From contig NZ_CANMEH010000001.1 of the NCBI RefSeq assembly GCF_947496875.1, positions 413,770 through 477,769 of the forward strand: a stretch of 64,000 nt of DNA. The letters run 5' to 3'. The notes under the pieces are model-generated. The model saw nothing but the letters and a program-made list of their open reading frames with translations. It was not told where the DNA came from and did not search any database. The DNA is from an uncultured Paracoccus sp. Lineage in GTDB: Bacteria; Pseudomonadota; Alphaproteobacteria; Rhodobacterales; Rhodobacteraceae. Shown one piece after another: positions 45,885-53,589 of the stretch. The stretch's first letter is position 1. Each line of letters begins with the position of its first letter. The translations under genes and the position numbers were made by a program.

Positions 45885-46616
45885 TCTGTTCATGGAAGCG
45901 CTGCGAGATGTGCTGGGCACGTCCGCGCCGCAGTCAGTGCGGAAGCTCGCGCGTCAGCTTAGGCTCAACAAATACACGGTCTGGCGCTGGCGGTTTCTGG
46001 TGTTCTCGATCATCGGCAGCGGTGGAGCGGCGAGCTTTTCGGGGATCGTCGAGGCGGATGAAACCTACCAACGGGAGTCCCGAAAAGGTTCTCGGGAATG
46101 GGTTCGGCACTTCGCCGATCCGCAGAATGTCTCGCCGCCGCCACGCCCCAGGTGGGAGGACTTCACGACGCAGGGGCTGAAGATGATGCGTGGCCTCTCG
46201 CGGTGGCAGCTCCCCATCCTCACCGTCGCTGACCGGGGAGGCGCGCGTCTCTTCCAGCGTCTTCCTGACCGCAAGAGCGCGACGCTGGAGCGCGCAATGA
46301 AGCCATTGGTGCCGGGCGATGCCGTGCTGTGCTCGGACGGCGGCAACGGCTATTTGGTCTTGGCAGCCAGAGCGGGCATCGCGCACTTTGTCGTCGGCAG
46401 CAAGCCGGGCACCCGGGTCACCGCAGGCTGCTATCACATCCAGGATGTGAACTCGCTGCATGCCCGCTACGACAGGTTCATCAAGCCGTTCTGCGGCCCG
46501 GCCACCAAGAACCTGAACGGCTACATCCGATGGCTGGAGGTGCGGCTGTCAGGGATGCCACATGCGGAGGTCATACGAGCCTCGTAGCACAGCGTTGATG
46601 CGGTCAGTGTCAGCCC
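45853..46616 (+). mobile_element. IS1595/ISXO2-like insertion sequence remnant
   Basis: The element interrupts the acyl-CoA dehydrogenase gene. Loose matches between GGGTCAGCGATAG...GCCGCAT at 45853-45873 and the reverse complement of about 46595-46616 (GGGCTGACACTGACCGCAT) may be its inverted repeats, but they are imperfect and one gap is needed. The transposase inside lacks its N-terminal part, so the left end is probably deleted. Confidence 0.45.
45892..46587 (+). pseudogene. IS1595-family transposase, 5'-truncated
   Basis: The 231 readable residues show the helix-turn-helix (SVRKLARQLRLNKYTVWRWRFLV) and the ISXO2-type DDE core: FSGIVEADETYQRESRKGSREW with the first Asp, PILTVADRGGAR, AVLCSDGGNGYLVLA with the second Asp, and HIQDVNSLHARYDRFIKPFCGPATKNLNGYIRWLEVRLSG. 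Full-length relatives begin with a zinc ribbon of about 80 residues that is missing. In-frame sequence (HRPDLF) before the ATG still looks like transposase, so the truncation point is near 45870. Confidence 0.75.
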
Positions 46617-46638
46617 ATTGGGGGCGTTCGCACCACCC

Positions 46639-46668
46639 CTGAAGACAGGGTCGAAGCCCCGTCTTCAG
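46639..46668. terminator. Hairpin between convergent genes
   Basis: CTGAAGACAGGG (46639-46650) pairs with CCCCGTCTTCAG (46657-46668) over 12 bp with one G-T pair, around a 6-base loop. It lies between the convergent transposase remnant and the oxidoreductase gene (stop at 46682). No T-run follows. Confidence 0.5.
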
Positions 46669-46681
46669 AAGAACGAAGCGG

Positions 46682-47428
46682 TTACATGTTGATGGCGCGC
46701 ACCAGGCGGACGCCCCACTCCTCGTCAGGATTCGTGGTGCCATCCCCAAGCCGCTCCTGCATCACTGCGACGCCGAGATCCCTGCGAGCGGGCAGCCGAG
46801 CCCGTTCGGCAGCGGGCAGGGCTGGCTCGATCTCTTCGCGCCTAAGATCCGTGCAGTAGACCGGAGCGCCCGGCTGCTGGCGCCACGACTCCGCAAGCGT
46901 TCCCGAATAGACGGCGTCCAGACCTGTATCCTCGACCAATGCCATCGCCACGTCTCGATCGTGATCGCGGTCAGCCGCCACGGGAATGGCGAGGCGCCCC
47001 GGGTCCCCCTTCGGCTTTCCCTTACGTGCCAGCGACGCCGATCCGATCGCGTTCCAGGCCTTGGCAATCGGTCGGCGGAGCTGTTCCGCGACCCACAGGC
47101 TTTCCACCTGACCCGCCTCGATCGCGTCGATCGTGCTGTCGCGGAACGGGTAGTAGTTCGACGTGTCGATCACCACCGTCTCTTCCGGAACCGCACCGAC
47201 GAGGGATCCGATCTTCGGAATGGCGTTGAGGGGGATGGAGAGAATAACCGCCTCGACGTCGCGCAGTGCGTCTTCGGTCGTTACCGCCCGCGCTCCAAAG
47301 GTCAGCAGTTCGGGGTCGATCGTCTCCGGCCCGCGGGAATTGGCCACTTTGACGTCATGTCCTGCAGCGCTCAGTTCCTTGACCAGAGTCTTGCCGATAT
47401 GGCCGGTGCCGAGGATGCCGATTTTCAT
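46682..47428 (-). CDS. NAD(P)-binding oxidoreductase (F420-dependent NADP reductase-like)
   Basis: This 248-residue protein has an N-terminal Rossmann fold KIGILGTGHIGKTLVKELSAAGHDVKVANSRGPE, where the Asn-Ser-Arg after the second strand suggests NADPH. The YPFRDSTIDAIEAG and PIAKAWNAIGSASLA segments match the NADP oxidoreductase/coenzyme-F420 family (COG2085). Members without F420 act as NADPH-dependent reductases of unknown substrate. It is divergent from the HxlR regulator gene, with a palindrome between them, so it is probably that regulator's target. Confidence 0.85.
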   Translation of the reverse strand: MKIGILGTGHIGKTLVKELSAAGHDVKVANSRGPETIDPELLTFGARAVTTEDALRDVEAVILSIPLNAIPKIGSLVGAVPEETVVIDTSNYYPFRDSTIDAIEAGQVESLWVAEQLRRPIAKAWNAIGSASLARKGKPKGDPGRLAIPVAADRDHDRDVAMALVEDTGLDAVYSGTLAESWRQQPGAPVYCTDLRREEIEPALPAAERARLPARRDLGVAVMQERLGDGTTNPDEEWGVRLVRAINM

Positions 47429-47511
47429 GTCATGTCCTTTGCAATGGTGGAGCGGCCTTACAGCGCCGCGTTGTCGTCGCTATCTGAGGAGCAGGTAGGA
47501 AATCGGCAAGA

Positions 47512-47529
47512 ACCCACCAAAAGGTGGGT
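47512..47529. promoter_or_regulatory. Perfect palindrome, candidate HxlR operator
   Basis: ACCCACC-aaaa-GGTGGGT (7-4-7) lies in the 121-bp gap between the divergent oxidoreductase and HxlR genes, 20 bases before the HxlR start. Its symmetry and position suit autoregulation by the HxlR dimer. Confidence 0.5.
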
Positions 47530-47549
47530 AACTGACCCGGAGGATGGTA

Positions 47550-47933
47550 ATGGAGCGCGATTGGCGATGCGACGACCCGAAACAGCAGCTCGTCTGGGCG
47601 GCAGCGACCAGCGAGACACTGCGGGTGCTCGAAGGCAAGTGGAAGATCGTCATCATCGTCCAGCTCTTCGCGTCCAAAGCCCCCCTGCGGTTCTCTGAAC
47701 TGGAGCGCCGCATGAACGGCGTGAATCAGAAGATGCTCATTCAGCAGCTCAAAGGTCTGGAAAAAGACGGCATTGTGATCCGGACCGCTTATCCGGAGGT
47801 GCCCCCGCGTGTCGAATATGCCTTGACCGACATGGGGAAGGCGCTCGGGCCCTCTATCGAGGCACTGGTGGATTGGGCGTTCTTGCGCTCTGAGACGGTT
47901 GGTCAATGCTCACCGGTTCGAGAGTCCGCTTAG
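47550..47933 (+). CDS. HxlR family transcriptional regulator
   Basis: This 127-residue winged helix-turn-helix protein has the HxlR pattern: LEGKWKIVIIVQLFASKAPLRFSELERRMNGVNQKMLIQQLKGLEKDGIVIRTAYPEVPPRVEYALTDMGKAL, ending with a short dimerisation helix. A Cys (CDD near residue 7) lies at the place where some redox-sensing members have theirs. The ATG at 47550 has GGAGG 6 bases upstream; an ATG at 47544 touches the Shine-Dalgarno sequence and is rejected. It probably responds to an electrophile or redox signal and controls the divergent NAD(P) oxidoreductase gene. Confidence 0.88.
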   Translation: MERDWRCDDPKQQLVWAAATSETLRVLEGKWKIVIIVQLFASKAPLRFSELERRMNGVNQKMLIQQLKGLEKDGIVIRTAYPEVPPRVEYALTDMGKALGPSIEALVDWAFLRSETVGQCSPVRESA

Positions 47934-48039
47934 TCCGCATAGCGGGCCAACACGCTTTGCGGACACCTCCTAACTTTTTAGATGTTCAATGCCCTCCTCG
48001 GCAGGATCGGCGCCGGAGCGGACTCCGGCGCCGGATCGC

Positions 48040-49599
48040 TCAGCGGGTCGGGCCGCCGTAGACGATGCCATTCGGTCTATCACCGACCGGCACCGTCCTG
48101 ACCACCTCCTGCTTCGCGGCATCAATGATCGAGACGCTGTCATCGGCAATGTTGGTCACGAACACCAAGGCCCCGTCGTCCGATGCCGAGACGCCGTGGG
48201 CGCCGCCGCCAGTGGTGATCGTCTTCACCACCGCTCCCCTCGCCGTATCGATCACCGACACGGTGTCGTTCGGCTCGGCATCGGTGCCCTGGTTGGCGAC
48301 GTAGACGTAGGCCCCGTCCGCCGTGGCGAACACCTGGATCGGGTCAGGTCCGACGTCGATCCGGTTCGTCACCGCGCGCGCCGAGGTGTCGATCACGGCG
48401 ACGCGGTTCTCGTCGCGCAGCGAGACATAGACCTGATCGCCCGAGGGCGTGAACCCGACCTGCACGGGCGCGGTCCCGACCGGGATGCGCGCCACCTCGG
48501 AGAGCGCTTGCGTGTCGATGACGGAGACGGACCCGTCCTCGACATTGGCGACATAAAGCTCGCTCTCGTCGGGGCTGAGGCGCAGACCGTGCGGGTAAGC
48601 GCCGGTCGCGATGCGGCTGATGACCTCGGCCTGCGCGAGGTCGACCACGGCGATCTCGTCACCACCGGCCAGCGACACGTAGGCGCGCCCAAGCCGGTCA
48701 GCGACCACATGGGCCGGGTGCAAGCCGACCGCCACACGCGACGTGGAGCGAGAGATGTTCCAAGCATCGAGGATGACGAGCAAGCCATCGTTCGCGCCCT
48801 CGTCACCGTGCCCGTGCCCGTGCCCGTGCCCGTCGGACCCGTGGTCGCCCTCGGCTGCAGGATCACCGACCGCCAGCAGCAGTTTCCCGTTCGGAGTGAG
48901 ATCGACATTGTGAGGCGCGACGGGAATCGGAACCGTGTTGACCGATCCGCTCCCGAGATCGAGGGCGCTGATCGAATTGCCCCCTTCGTTGGCGGAATAG
49001 ACCGTCCCGCCTGCCTGGCCGAGGGCTGCTGTGGCTTCGCCATCATTCGCCCCCATCCAAGCCTGCATCTCGGCAATCTCGCCTTCCTGCGTCGCAATGA
49101 TCCGGTCCGCCCAGGCTCTGGTCTCCGGATCGTCTCCGTATCGCCGCACGGTCCTCGCCATGTCGATCGCACCCTGATGGTGAGGGATCATGCCCCGGAC
49201 AAAGGCGACATCGGGATCGTCAGCCATGACGCCGTCCATCATCGGACCGTGCGTGGCCTCCAGGGCCGCGACATAGGCCTGCGTGAAGTCGGAAAGACTG
49301 CTCGCGGCGGCGTCCCCAACGTCCGGGGAGGCCATAATGCCCTGCATCACCCCGCCCGGCATCATCTGGTGCATCGTACCCATGCACTCGGGGGGCAGTC
49401 CCTGCATCATCGCCTGGCACTGCGCGGGTATGATGTCCATCGTGGCGGTCTGAGCTGCAGGCGCATCGGGCATGGGTTCTGGTTGCGCCTGCGCCGGCGG
49501 AGTGGCCGGGTGGTGGGTGTCATGCTCGGCCTGGGCGAGAGCAGCGTTCGGCAGAGCCGCCAGCAAGCCGACGGACAGCGCAATCGAGATTCGTTTCAT
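48040..49599 (-). CDS. DUF305 domain fused to a YVTN beta-propeller
   Basis: This secreted 519-residue protein starts with a signal peptide (MKRISIALSVGLLAALPNAALA). Residues 60-180 are a DUF305 domain with DVAFVRGMIPHHQGAIDMARTV and several Met/His clusters (CQAMMQGLPPECMGTMHQMMPG) typical of copper-related proteins. Residues 185-519 are a beta-propeller of YVTN-like repeats (VYSANEGGNSISALDL, ELYVANVEDGSVSVIDT, YVYVANQGTDAEPNDTVSVIDT). A His-Gly repeat, DGHGHGHGHGDEG, encoded by tandem CCCGTG units at 48811-48834, interrupts one blade and could bind metal. ATG 49599 follows AAAGG at 9 bases. It neighbours other copper-type genes. Confidence 0.85.
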   Translation of the reverse strand: MKRISIALSVGLLAALPNAALAQAEHDTHHPATPPAQAQPEPMPDAPAAQTATMDIIPAQCQAMMQGLPPECMGTMHQMMPGGVMQGIMASPDVGDAAASSLSDFTQAYVAALEATHGPMMDGVMADDPDVAFVRGMIPHHQGAIDMARTVRRYGDDPETRAWADRIIATQEGEIAEMQAWMGANDGEATAALGQAGGTVYSANEGGNSISALDLGSGSVNTVPIPVAPHNVDLTPNGKLLLAVGDPAAEGDHGSDGHGHGHGHGDEGANDGLLVILDAWNISRSTSRVAVGLHPAHVVADRLGRAYVSLAGGDEIAVVDLAQAEVISRIATGAYPHGLRLSPDESELYVANVEDGSVSVIDTQALSEVARIPVGTAPVQVGFTPSGDQVYVSLRDENRVAVIDTSARAVTNRIDVGPDPIQVFATADGAYVYVANQGTDAEPNDTVSVIDTARGAVVKTITTGGGAHGVSASDDGALVFVTNIADDSVSIIDAAKQEVVRTVPVGDRPNGIVYGGPTR

Positions 49600-49712
49600 G
49601 GGTTTCATCCTTTGGCACCGGAGCCTCGCTGTCGCATTCGCGGACACGGGGTCTCCAGACATGTCATCTGGCTCGAGATACGCACCGTCCGGCACCTGCG
49701 CCGGAGCGGCGG

Positions 49713-50123
49713 TCACACGGCAAGCATGCGCGGCGGCCTCAGGATTTCTTCGGGAGATCGTTCGAATGGATCAGCAAGCAGACGTGGAAAAACCTCGGGG
49801 GTGACAGAGCGGTCGAAACTCGGGGGCGCCACGGGAACGGCGGCAACAAGACAGCTCTGGCAGCACTCCACCTGCACCGCGCCGGTTTCGTCAGCTGCAC
49901 AGTCGGAGGACGCGTTCCCGCCATGATCGTTCAGCAGCGCGTTTTGCGCACAATGGCTCGATTCGGCGGCAGGTCGCTCGTTGTGAGCGACGTGTCCATT
50001 GGAACCGGCATGCGCCGGCACTTGCAGCACAAATGCGCCGATGGCGAGCAACAGGAGGCCAAGTGCAAACCGACGCAGCCAGTTGCTGCGCGCCGCACCC
50101 CTGCCGGCCAAGCCTCCGCTCAC
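49713..50123 (-). CDS. Small exported Cys/His-rich protein (DUF2946-like)
   Basis: About 136 residues with an N-terminal membrane/signal segment (RRFALGLLLLAIGAFVLQVPAHA) and a periplasmic part with HVAHNERPAAESSHC, CAADETG and the Cys cluster VECCQSCLVAAVP, ending in a proline-rich tail. The layout resembles DUF2946 proteins, which occur in copper-responsive operons. The start is uncertain: GTG 50123 gives a normal signal peptide, while the frame stays open to a TTG at 50273. It lies between the DUF411 and DUF305 genes, so it is probably part of the same metal-related transcript. Confidence 0.6.
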   Translation of the reverse strand: MSGGLAGRGAARSNWLRRFALGLLLLAIGAFVLQVPAHAGSNGHVAHNERPAAESSHCAQNALLNDHGGNASSDCAADETGAVQVECCQSCLVAAVPVAPPSFDRSVTPEVFPRLLADPFERSPEEILRPPRMLAV

Positions 50124-50281
50124 AGGCCACGTGTATCGAGGTTGTAAACCGCTCTTGCTACACCACTGCACTGTCCGCTTCCTTCTTGGAGGTAAAGACG
50201 GGTGCGGCGAGTTGTGCGACCGCTCCCGGCTCTCGCCGCATCGGATCAGTGGCAAGACGGAGATCACAGGCAACGCCCGCC

Positions 50282-50767
50282 TCAGATTTCCCGAGAGCCG
50301 AGAAATTGCCCGAAGCTCTGGATGGTCGCCCCGAACAGGAGCACTTCATAGGCCTCTGGATCGACACCGGGGAAGTCCATGCCGGGCGAGCCGGCGGGCA
50401 TTCCGGGCACGGCAAGTCCTGTCCCCACGGGCCGCTCGGCCAGCAGGCGGCGGATCGCGGCGGCGGGGACATGCCCCTCCACCACGTAACCTTCCACCTC
50501 GGCGGTATGGCAGGAGGTCAGCTCGACCGGCACGCCGAGCCGCTGTTTCAGCGCGTCCACATCGGACGATTCCACGACATGGACCGGGAACCCGGCCGCC
50601 TTGATGTGCTCGATCCAGCCGCCGCAGCAGCCGCAGGACGGATCCTTGGTGACCGTCACCAACGGCAGCGCCTCGGCACGCGCCCTTGTCGGAATGGACA
50701 TCAGCAGGGGAAAAGCGCCGGCAGCTGCGAGAACGGCGCGCCGGCTGATGAAGTGATCGTTCCGCAT
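50282..50767 (-). CDS. DUF411 metal-binding protein
   Basis: This 161-residue exported protein has a twin-arginine signal (ISRRAVLAAAGAFPLLMS) and the DUF411 core: VTVTKDPSCGCCGGWIEHIKAAGFPV with the Cys-x-Cys-Cys copper site, then SCHTAEVEGYVVEGHVPAAAIRRLLAERP and VPGMPAGSPGMD. Family members are periplasmic copper-binding proteins, some from mobile copper-resistance loci. ATG 50767 has GAGG 6 bases upstream; 50788 is an alternative. Together with the DUF2946-like and DUF305 proteins it forms a small copper-handling group. Confidence 0.86.
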   Translation of the reverse strand: MRNDHFISRRAVLAAAGAFPLLMSIPTRARAEALPLVTVTKDPSCGCCGGWIEHIKAAGFPVHVVESSDVDALKQRLGVPVELTSCHTAEVEGYVVEGHVPAAAIRRLLAERPVGTGLAVPGMPAGSPGMDFPGVDPEAYEVLLFGATIQSFGQFLGSREI

Positions 50768-50792
50768 TCTGGACCTCGGTTTATCCATTCCA

Positions 50793-52290
50793 TTATTTCA
50801 CCAGGTCGCGCGTCACACTACCACGAAACGACGGATGAACACCTGCCGGCCGCGGCATGATGTCGCCGCCTCGGGTGGCTGCCGGCCGAGAGGCCGAGCT
50901 TGCGGCGCGATTGATGCGGCGGTTCTGACGAAGTCCGACGGACGAGCGCTCGTTCCACGCCGCGAGAATCATTGACCTGCACCCGCGCTGCAGTCCCATC
51001 ACGGCCGTTTCGCGGACGATGATCTCCCAGCGGTAAAGACACAGTGCCAGAAACGGCCCGAACAGCCGCGGCGCGAGCTCGTAGCCGCAGAGCGTGGCCC
51101 CGCGCGGCGCGTCGGGGCGGAGTTGCCCGGTCAGTGCCGCGGCCTGGCGGCCGACCAGATGGGCGATGATGGCGCCGTTGTGCAGCGCAAGCGCAAGCAC
51201 GGCCGGCAGCATCGATGGACCGAGGATCTGCAGGAACAGGTAGGCCAGCATGTACTCCGGGAACGACCGCAGAATGACCAGGACTAGATGACCTGCCGCT
51301 GCCCCGACGCGGCCTGCGACCCGCGTCACGAGCACCCCGAAGGAGAGGAAGGCGAGCATCCCTGTCAGGGCCAGCGCGATCTGGGCACAGATGAGGGTGG
51401 CGGCGATCCCCGGCAGCATTTCGGTCGTGAGAATCCGCCCCAGCCAGTCCGCGAAGCCGGCCCAGTCGCCGGTCCGCAGCGGCGCGGGCACGATGTCGAT
51501 GGTCAGGAACCGCCAGAGCGCGCCCTCACCCATCGGCGGGCTTTTCAACGTGGCGAGCGACACGACGGCCGCCAGCACCCAGAGGAGCGCCAGCCGCCAC
51601 CGCATCCACAGCCGGATGGAGGCGATCAGCGCCACATAGATCGCCATGACCGCCGAGGCCGCACCGTAGTCGCCCTGTCGAAAGAAGCTGTCGAGCTGGA
51701 AGCCCAGGGTCGGCAGGCCGATGAAGCCCAGCACTGCGCTGGAGCGCAGCGCACATTCCAGCCGGTAGAGCGTGTAGCTGCTCATCGCCTGCCGCGCGAG
51801 CGGCGCCCGCGCATAAAGGAACCGCGACAGCGCATCCGTCCCCGGGGCGAGCATGCGCGAGGGGCGCTGGTCGATCTCGTCGAGCTGTTCGGCGAAGACC
51901 TTGGCGAAGATCCCGGCATAGGGCAGGGCGATGGCCAGCACCCCCGTGCCGGCCCCAATCCCCAGCACCTGCATGAGCATCAGCGCCCAGAACAGCTCGT
52001 GGACCGAGCGAAGCGCGATGCAGACGGCCCGGACGCCGCGATGGTCGTAGAAGGGGGCAAGCATCAGCCCGCCGATACCTCCGACCGCGACGCCGGCAAT
52101 GGCGAACATGAGGGTCAGCCAGAGCGTCCGTCCGATGTTCTCGACCGCGGCGAAATCCGGGGCGAGAAACCCCATCGCCATCCGCCGCAGCGCGTCCCAC
52201 GGATCGTGCCCGGCCAGGCTGAGATCGGCGAACGGCAGGGCGGCCGCGGCGAGGATCAGAAACAGCGCCGCGACCTGCCCGCGGGTGATC
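50793..52290 (-). pseudogene. PhnE-type phosphonate ABC permease, double-length, broken
   Basis: The chain contains two PhnE-like permease halves in one frame. Half one has GRTLWLTLMFAIAGVAVGG and ECALRSSAVLGFIGLPTLGF. Half two has ATLICAQIALALTGMLAFLSFG, ALALHNGAIIAHLVGRQ and RWEIIVRETAVMGL. Near 50990 the family similarity ends abruptly after VMGL and unrelated residues run to 50793. At the 5' side the homology (DLSLAGHDPWDALRRM) extends upstream of the first ATG (52181) to about 52290 without a start codon. Both ends are thus damaged. No PhnC or PhnD gene is present. Confidence 0.65.
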
Positions 52291-52302
52291 CGGTTATCCT
52301 CG

Positions 52303-52410
52303 CCGTCGCGACCACGATCGGTGGCTACCTCGGCGCCTGGCAGGCGCGGCGGATCCAGCGCACCGACCTATTGCGCACCGCCATCGTCGCGGTCGGGGCG
52401 GCCATGACGC
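52303..52410 (+). pseudogene. C-terminal fragment of a TauE/SafE (TSUP) exporter
   Basis: The plus strand reads VILAVATTIGGYLGAWQARR, then IQRTDLLRTAIVAVGAAMT, matching the last two helices of TSUP-family anion exporters, after which the similarity stops. No upstream part of the gene remains; the opposite strand carries the PhnE remnant. It is a scrap left by a rearrangement. Confidence 0.5.
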
Positions 52411-52440
52411 CCAGCGGTCTGCCGCCCGACAGTTTGGCGC

Positions 52441-52506
52441 GGCAACGGCCGGGTAGAGGCCAACCTCGTCGATGTCTCGCCCCGTCTGTCCGGCCGGGCG
52501 ACGACG
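52441..52506 (+). pseudogene. N-terminal fragment of an HlyD membrane-fusion protein
   Basis: The 22 residues GNGRVEANLVDVSPRLSGRA... resemble the first beta strand and the start of the lipoyl-like domain of HlyD/YhiI proteins ('NGRVEAxxVDVxxxxxGRV'). Nothing else of the gene is present. It lies in the same orientation as the ABC-2 permease fragment that follows, the order found in YhiI-RbbA-YhhJ operons. Confidence 0.35.
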
Positions 52507-52556
52507 ACCCCGCGCTGACCGCCGAAGCGACTCCGCCGGCGAGGGGCCCTGCGCCG

Positions 52557-52690
52557 CGCTTCAGCCTCGGGCGGCTTCTTGCCTTCACATCCCGCGAGGC
52601 GATGCAGGTTCGCCGCGATCCGGTGCGGCTGGTGTTTTCCCTTATGGGCAGCGCCGTGCTGCTGCCATCCGTTGTGAGCGGCGCGCCAAC
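52557..52690 (+). pseudogene. N-terminal fragment of an ABC-2 type permease
   Basis: The plus strand reads RFSLGRLLAFTSREAMQVRR, then DPVRLVFSLMGSAVLL, resembling the cytoplasmic N-terminus and first helix of YhhJ-type ABC-2 exporter permeases ('RRLLALARREALQLRRDPIRL'). The similarity then ends. Placed just after an HlyD scrap, it suggests an internal deletion that removed the ATPase and most of both neighbours. Confidence 0.4.
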
Positions 52691-52761
52691 ATCAACGAGG
52701 CTTTCGTAATCCTCGGCAGCGCCATCTGCCTCAACCGGATCAGAAGGTATCGCATGATGTT

Positions 52762-52974
52762 CTAAGTTGCACACGCGTGTCGGATACCAATGACCCGCGG
52801 AGCTAAGGCGACACTTGCATGCGGCCCGCGACTGTGCGCAATTTTAGCGGGCTCCGAGAACATCAGCCGGCCATCGACACGGGGCGTCATGCCCGCCGTG
52901 ACGATCAGCTTGCCCCTGCGCCAGGCGGCGACGTAGTCGCCCCGTGGGACCGGGTTTGCCGGGGCCGCGATCAA
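52762..52974 (-). pseudogene. Fragment of a RidA/YjgF-like protein
   Basis: The minus-strand frame reads PANPVPRGDYVAAWRRGKLI, then VTAGMTPRVDGRLMFSEPA, which resembles the N-terminal strands of RidA-family proteins ('xxPxGDYVPAxxxGxLxFxxGxxP'). The rest of the roughly 120-residue fold is lost near 52855, and the sequence upstream (AERIRRHQAIRDDLVALFRG) is in another frame. Confidence 0.4.
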
Positions 52975-53589
52975 GCCCTATCCCGCGGAACAGCGCCACC
53001 AGATCGTCGCGGATCGCCTGGTGCCGGCGAATGCGCTCGGCCATCCAGCCCTCGGCCCCCGCAAACCACGTCCGCAGCACCGCCTTGCTGAGCCCGCTGC
53101 CCTGGCGATTAGACCCCGTGCTGCAGTAGAACGTGCGCAGTGGCACGAGGCCTACGCCAGTGTTCGGCGGTAGACCCCGACAGCGCTTGCTGCCCGCCTA
53201 TAAGGGCGATCGCCGTAAACCCGCTTAGTCGGTCGAACGCAACGACCACGTGGAACTTCTGGGCGACGCCGTCGCGCCTGAGGCGCGGGTGCTGCTCCGC
53301 GTCGCGGCAAGGGCTGATACCGACCACTGCGGGAATGGAGATGCGCCACCGGACCGCGTTCCTCGGCCGGCAAGGTCCGCTCGATTTCCGGATCAGGCGA
53401 TCGAGTCCCGCGTGCCTGCACGACGTCTTCCAAAACCTCCTCGACACCGTTGGCCGTCATGATCTGCCGCATCTGCCCAGGATGATTGGTCACACATGTT
53501 CAGCGCGCGCCACTTGTGGGCCTGCCAAAAGCAACTCAGCAGACGATCTTCACCGGCGCGGCCTCCGGCAGCGGCCCGCCGGAGCGGCA
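52975..53589. other. Degenerate region with a repeated gene scrap
   Basis: No intact gene is seen. On the minus strand, 53482-53413 encodes GQMRQIMTANGVEEVLEDVV, which is about 80% identical at DNA level over roughly 70 bases to the plus strand at 62671-62739 (GQMRRIMTVNGTEDVSEDIV). A minus-strand frame ending near 53110 (KFHVVVAFDRLSGFTAIALIGG) weakly recalls an integrase core but is not assignable. Confidence 0.4.

Noticed and set aside
46588..46681. Inverted repeat at 46639-46668 as the right end of the IS element
   Set aside because: The arms pair with each other locally as a hairpin and have no partner at the left side of the element; a terminator is more likely.
48805..48834. Tandem CCCGTG units as a CRISPR or intergenic repeat
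   Set aside because: The units are 6 bases long, have no spacers and lie in frame inside a coding region as His-Gly codons.
47989..49926. A 645-residue open frame on the plus strand
   Set aside because: It mirrors the DUF305-propeller gene on the minus strand, which has a signal peptide, clear domains and a ribosome site.
51288..52709. A 473-residue open frame on the plus strand as one gene
   Set aside because: Its first two thirds are antisense to the PhnE remnant. Only the last part (TSUP, HlyD and ABC-2 scraps) is protein-like, and those belong to different genes.
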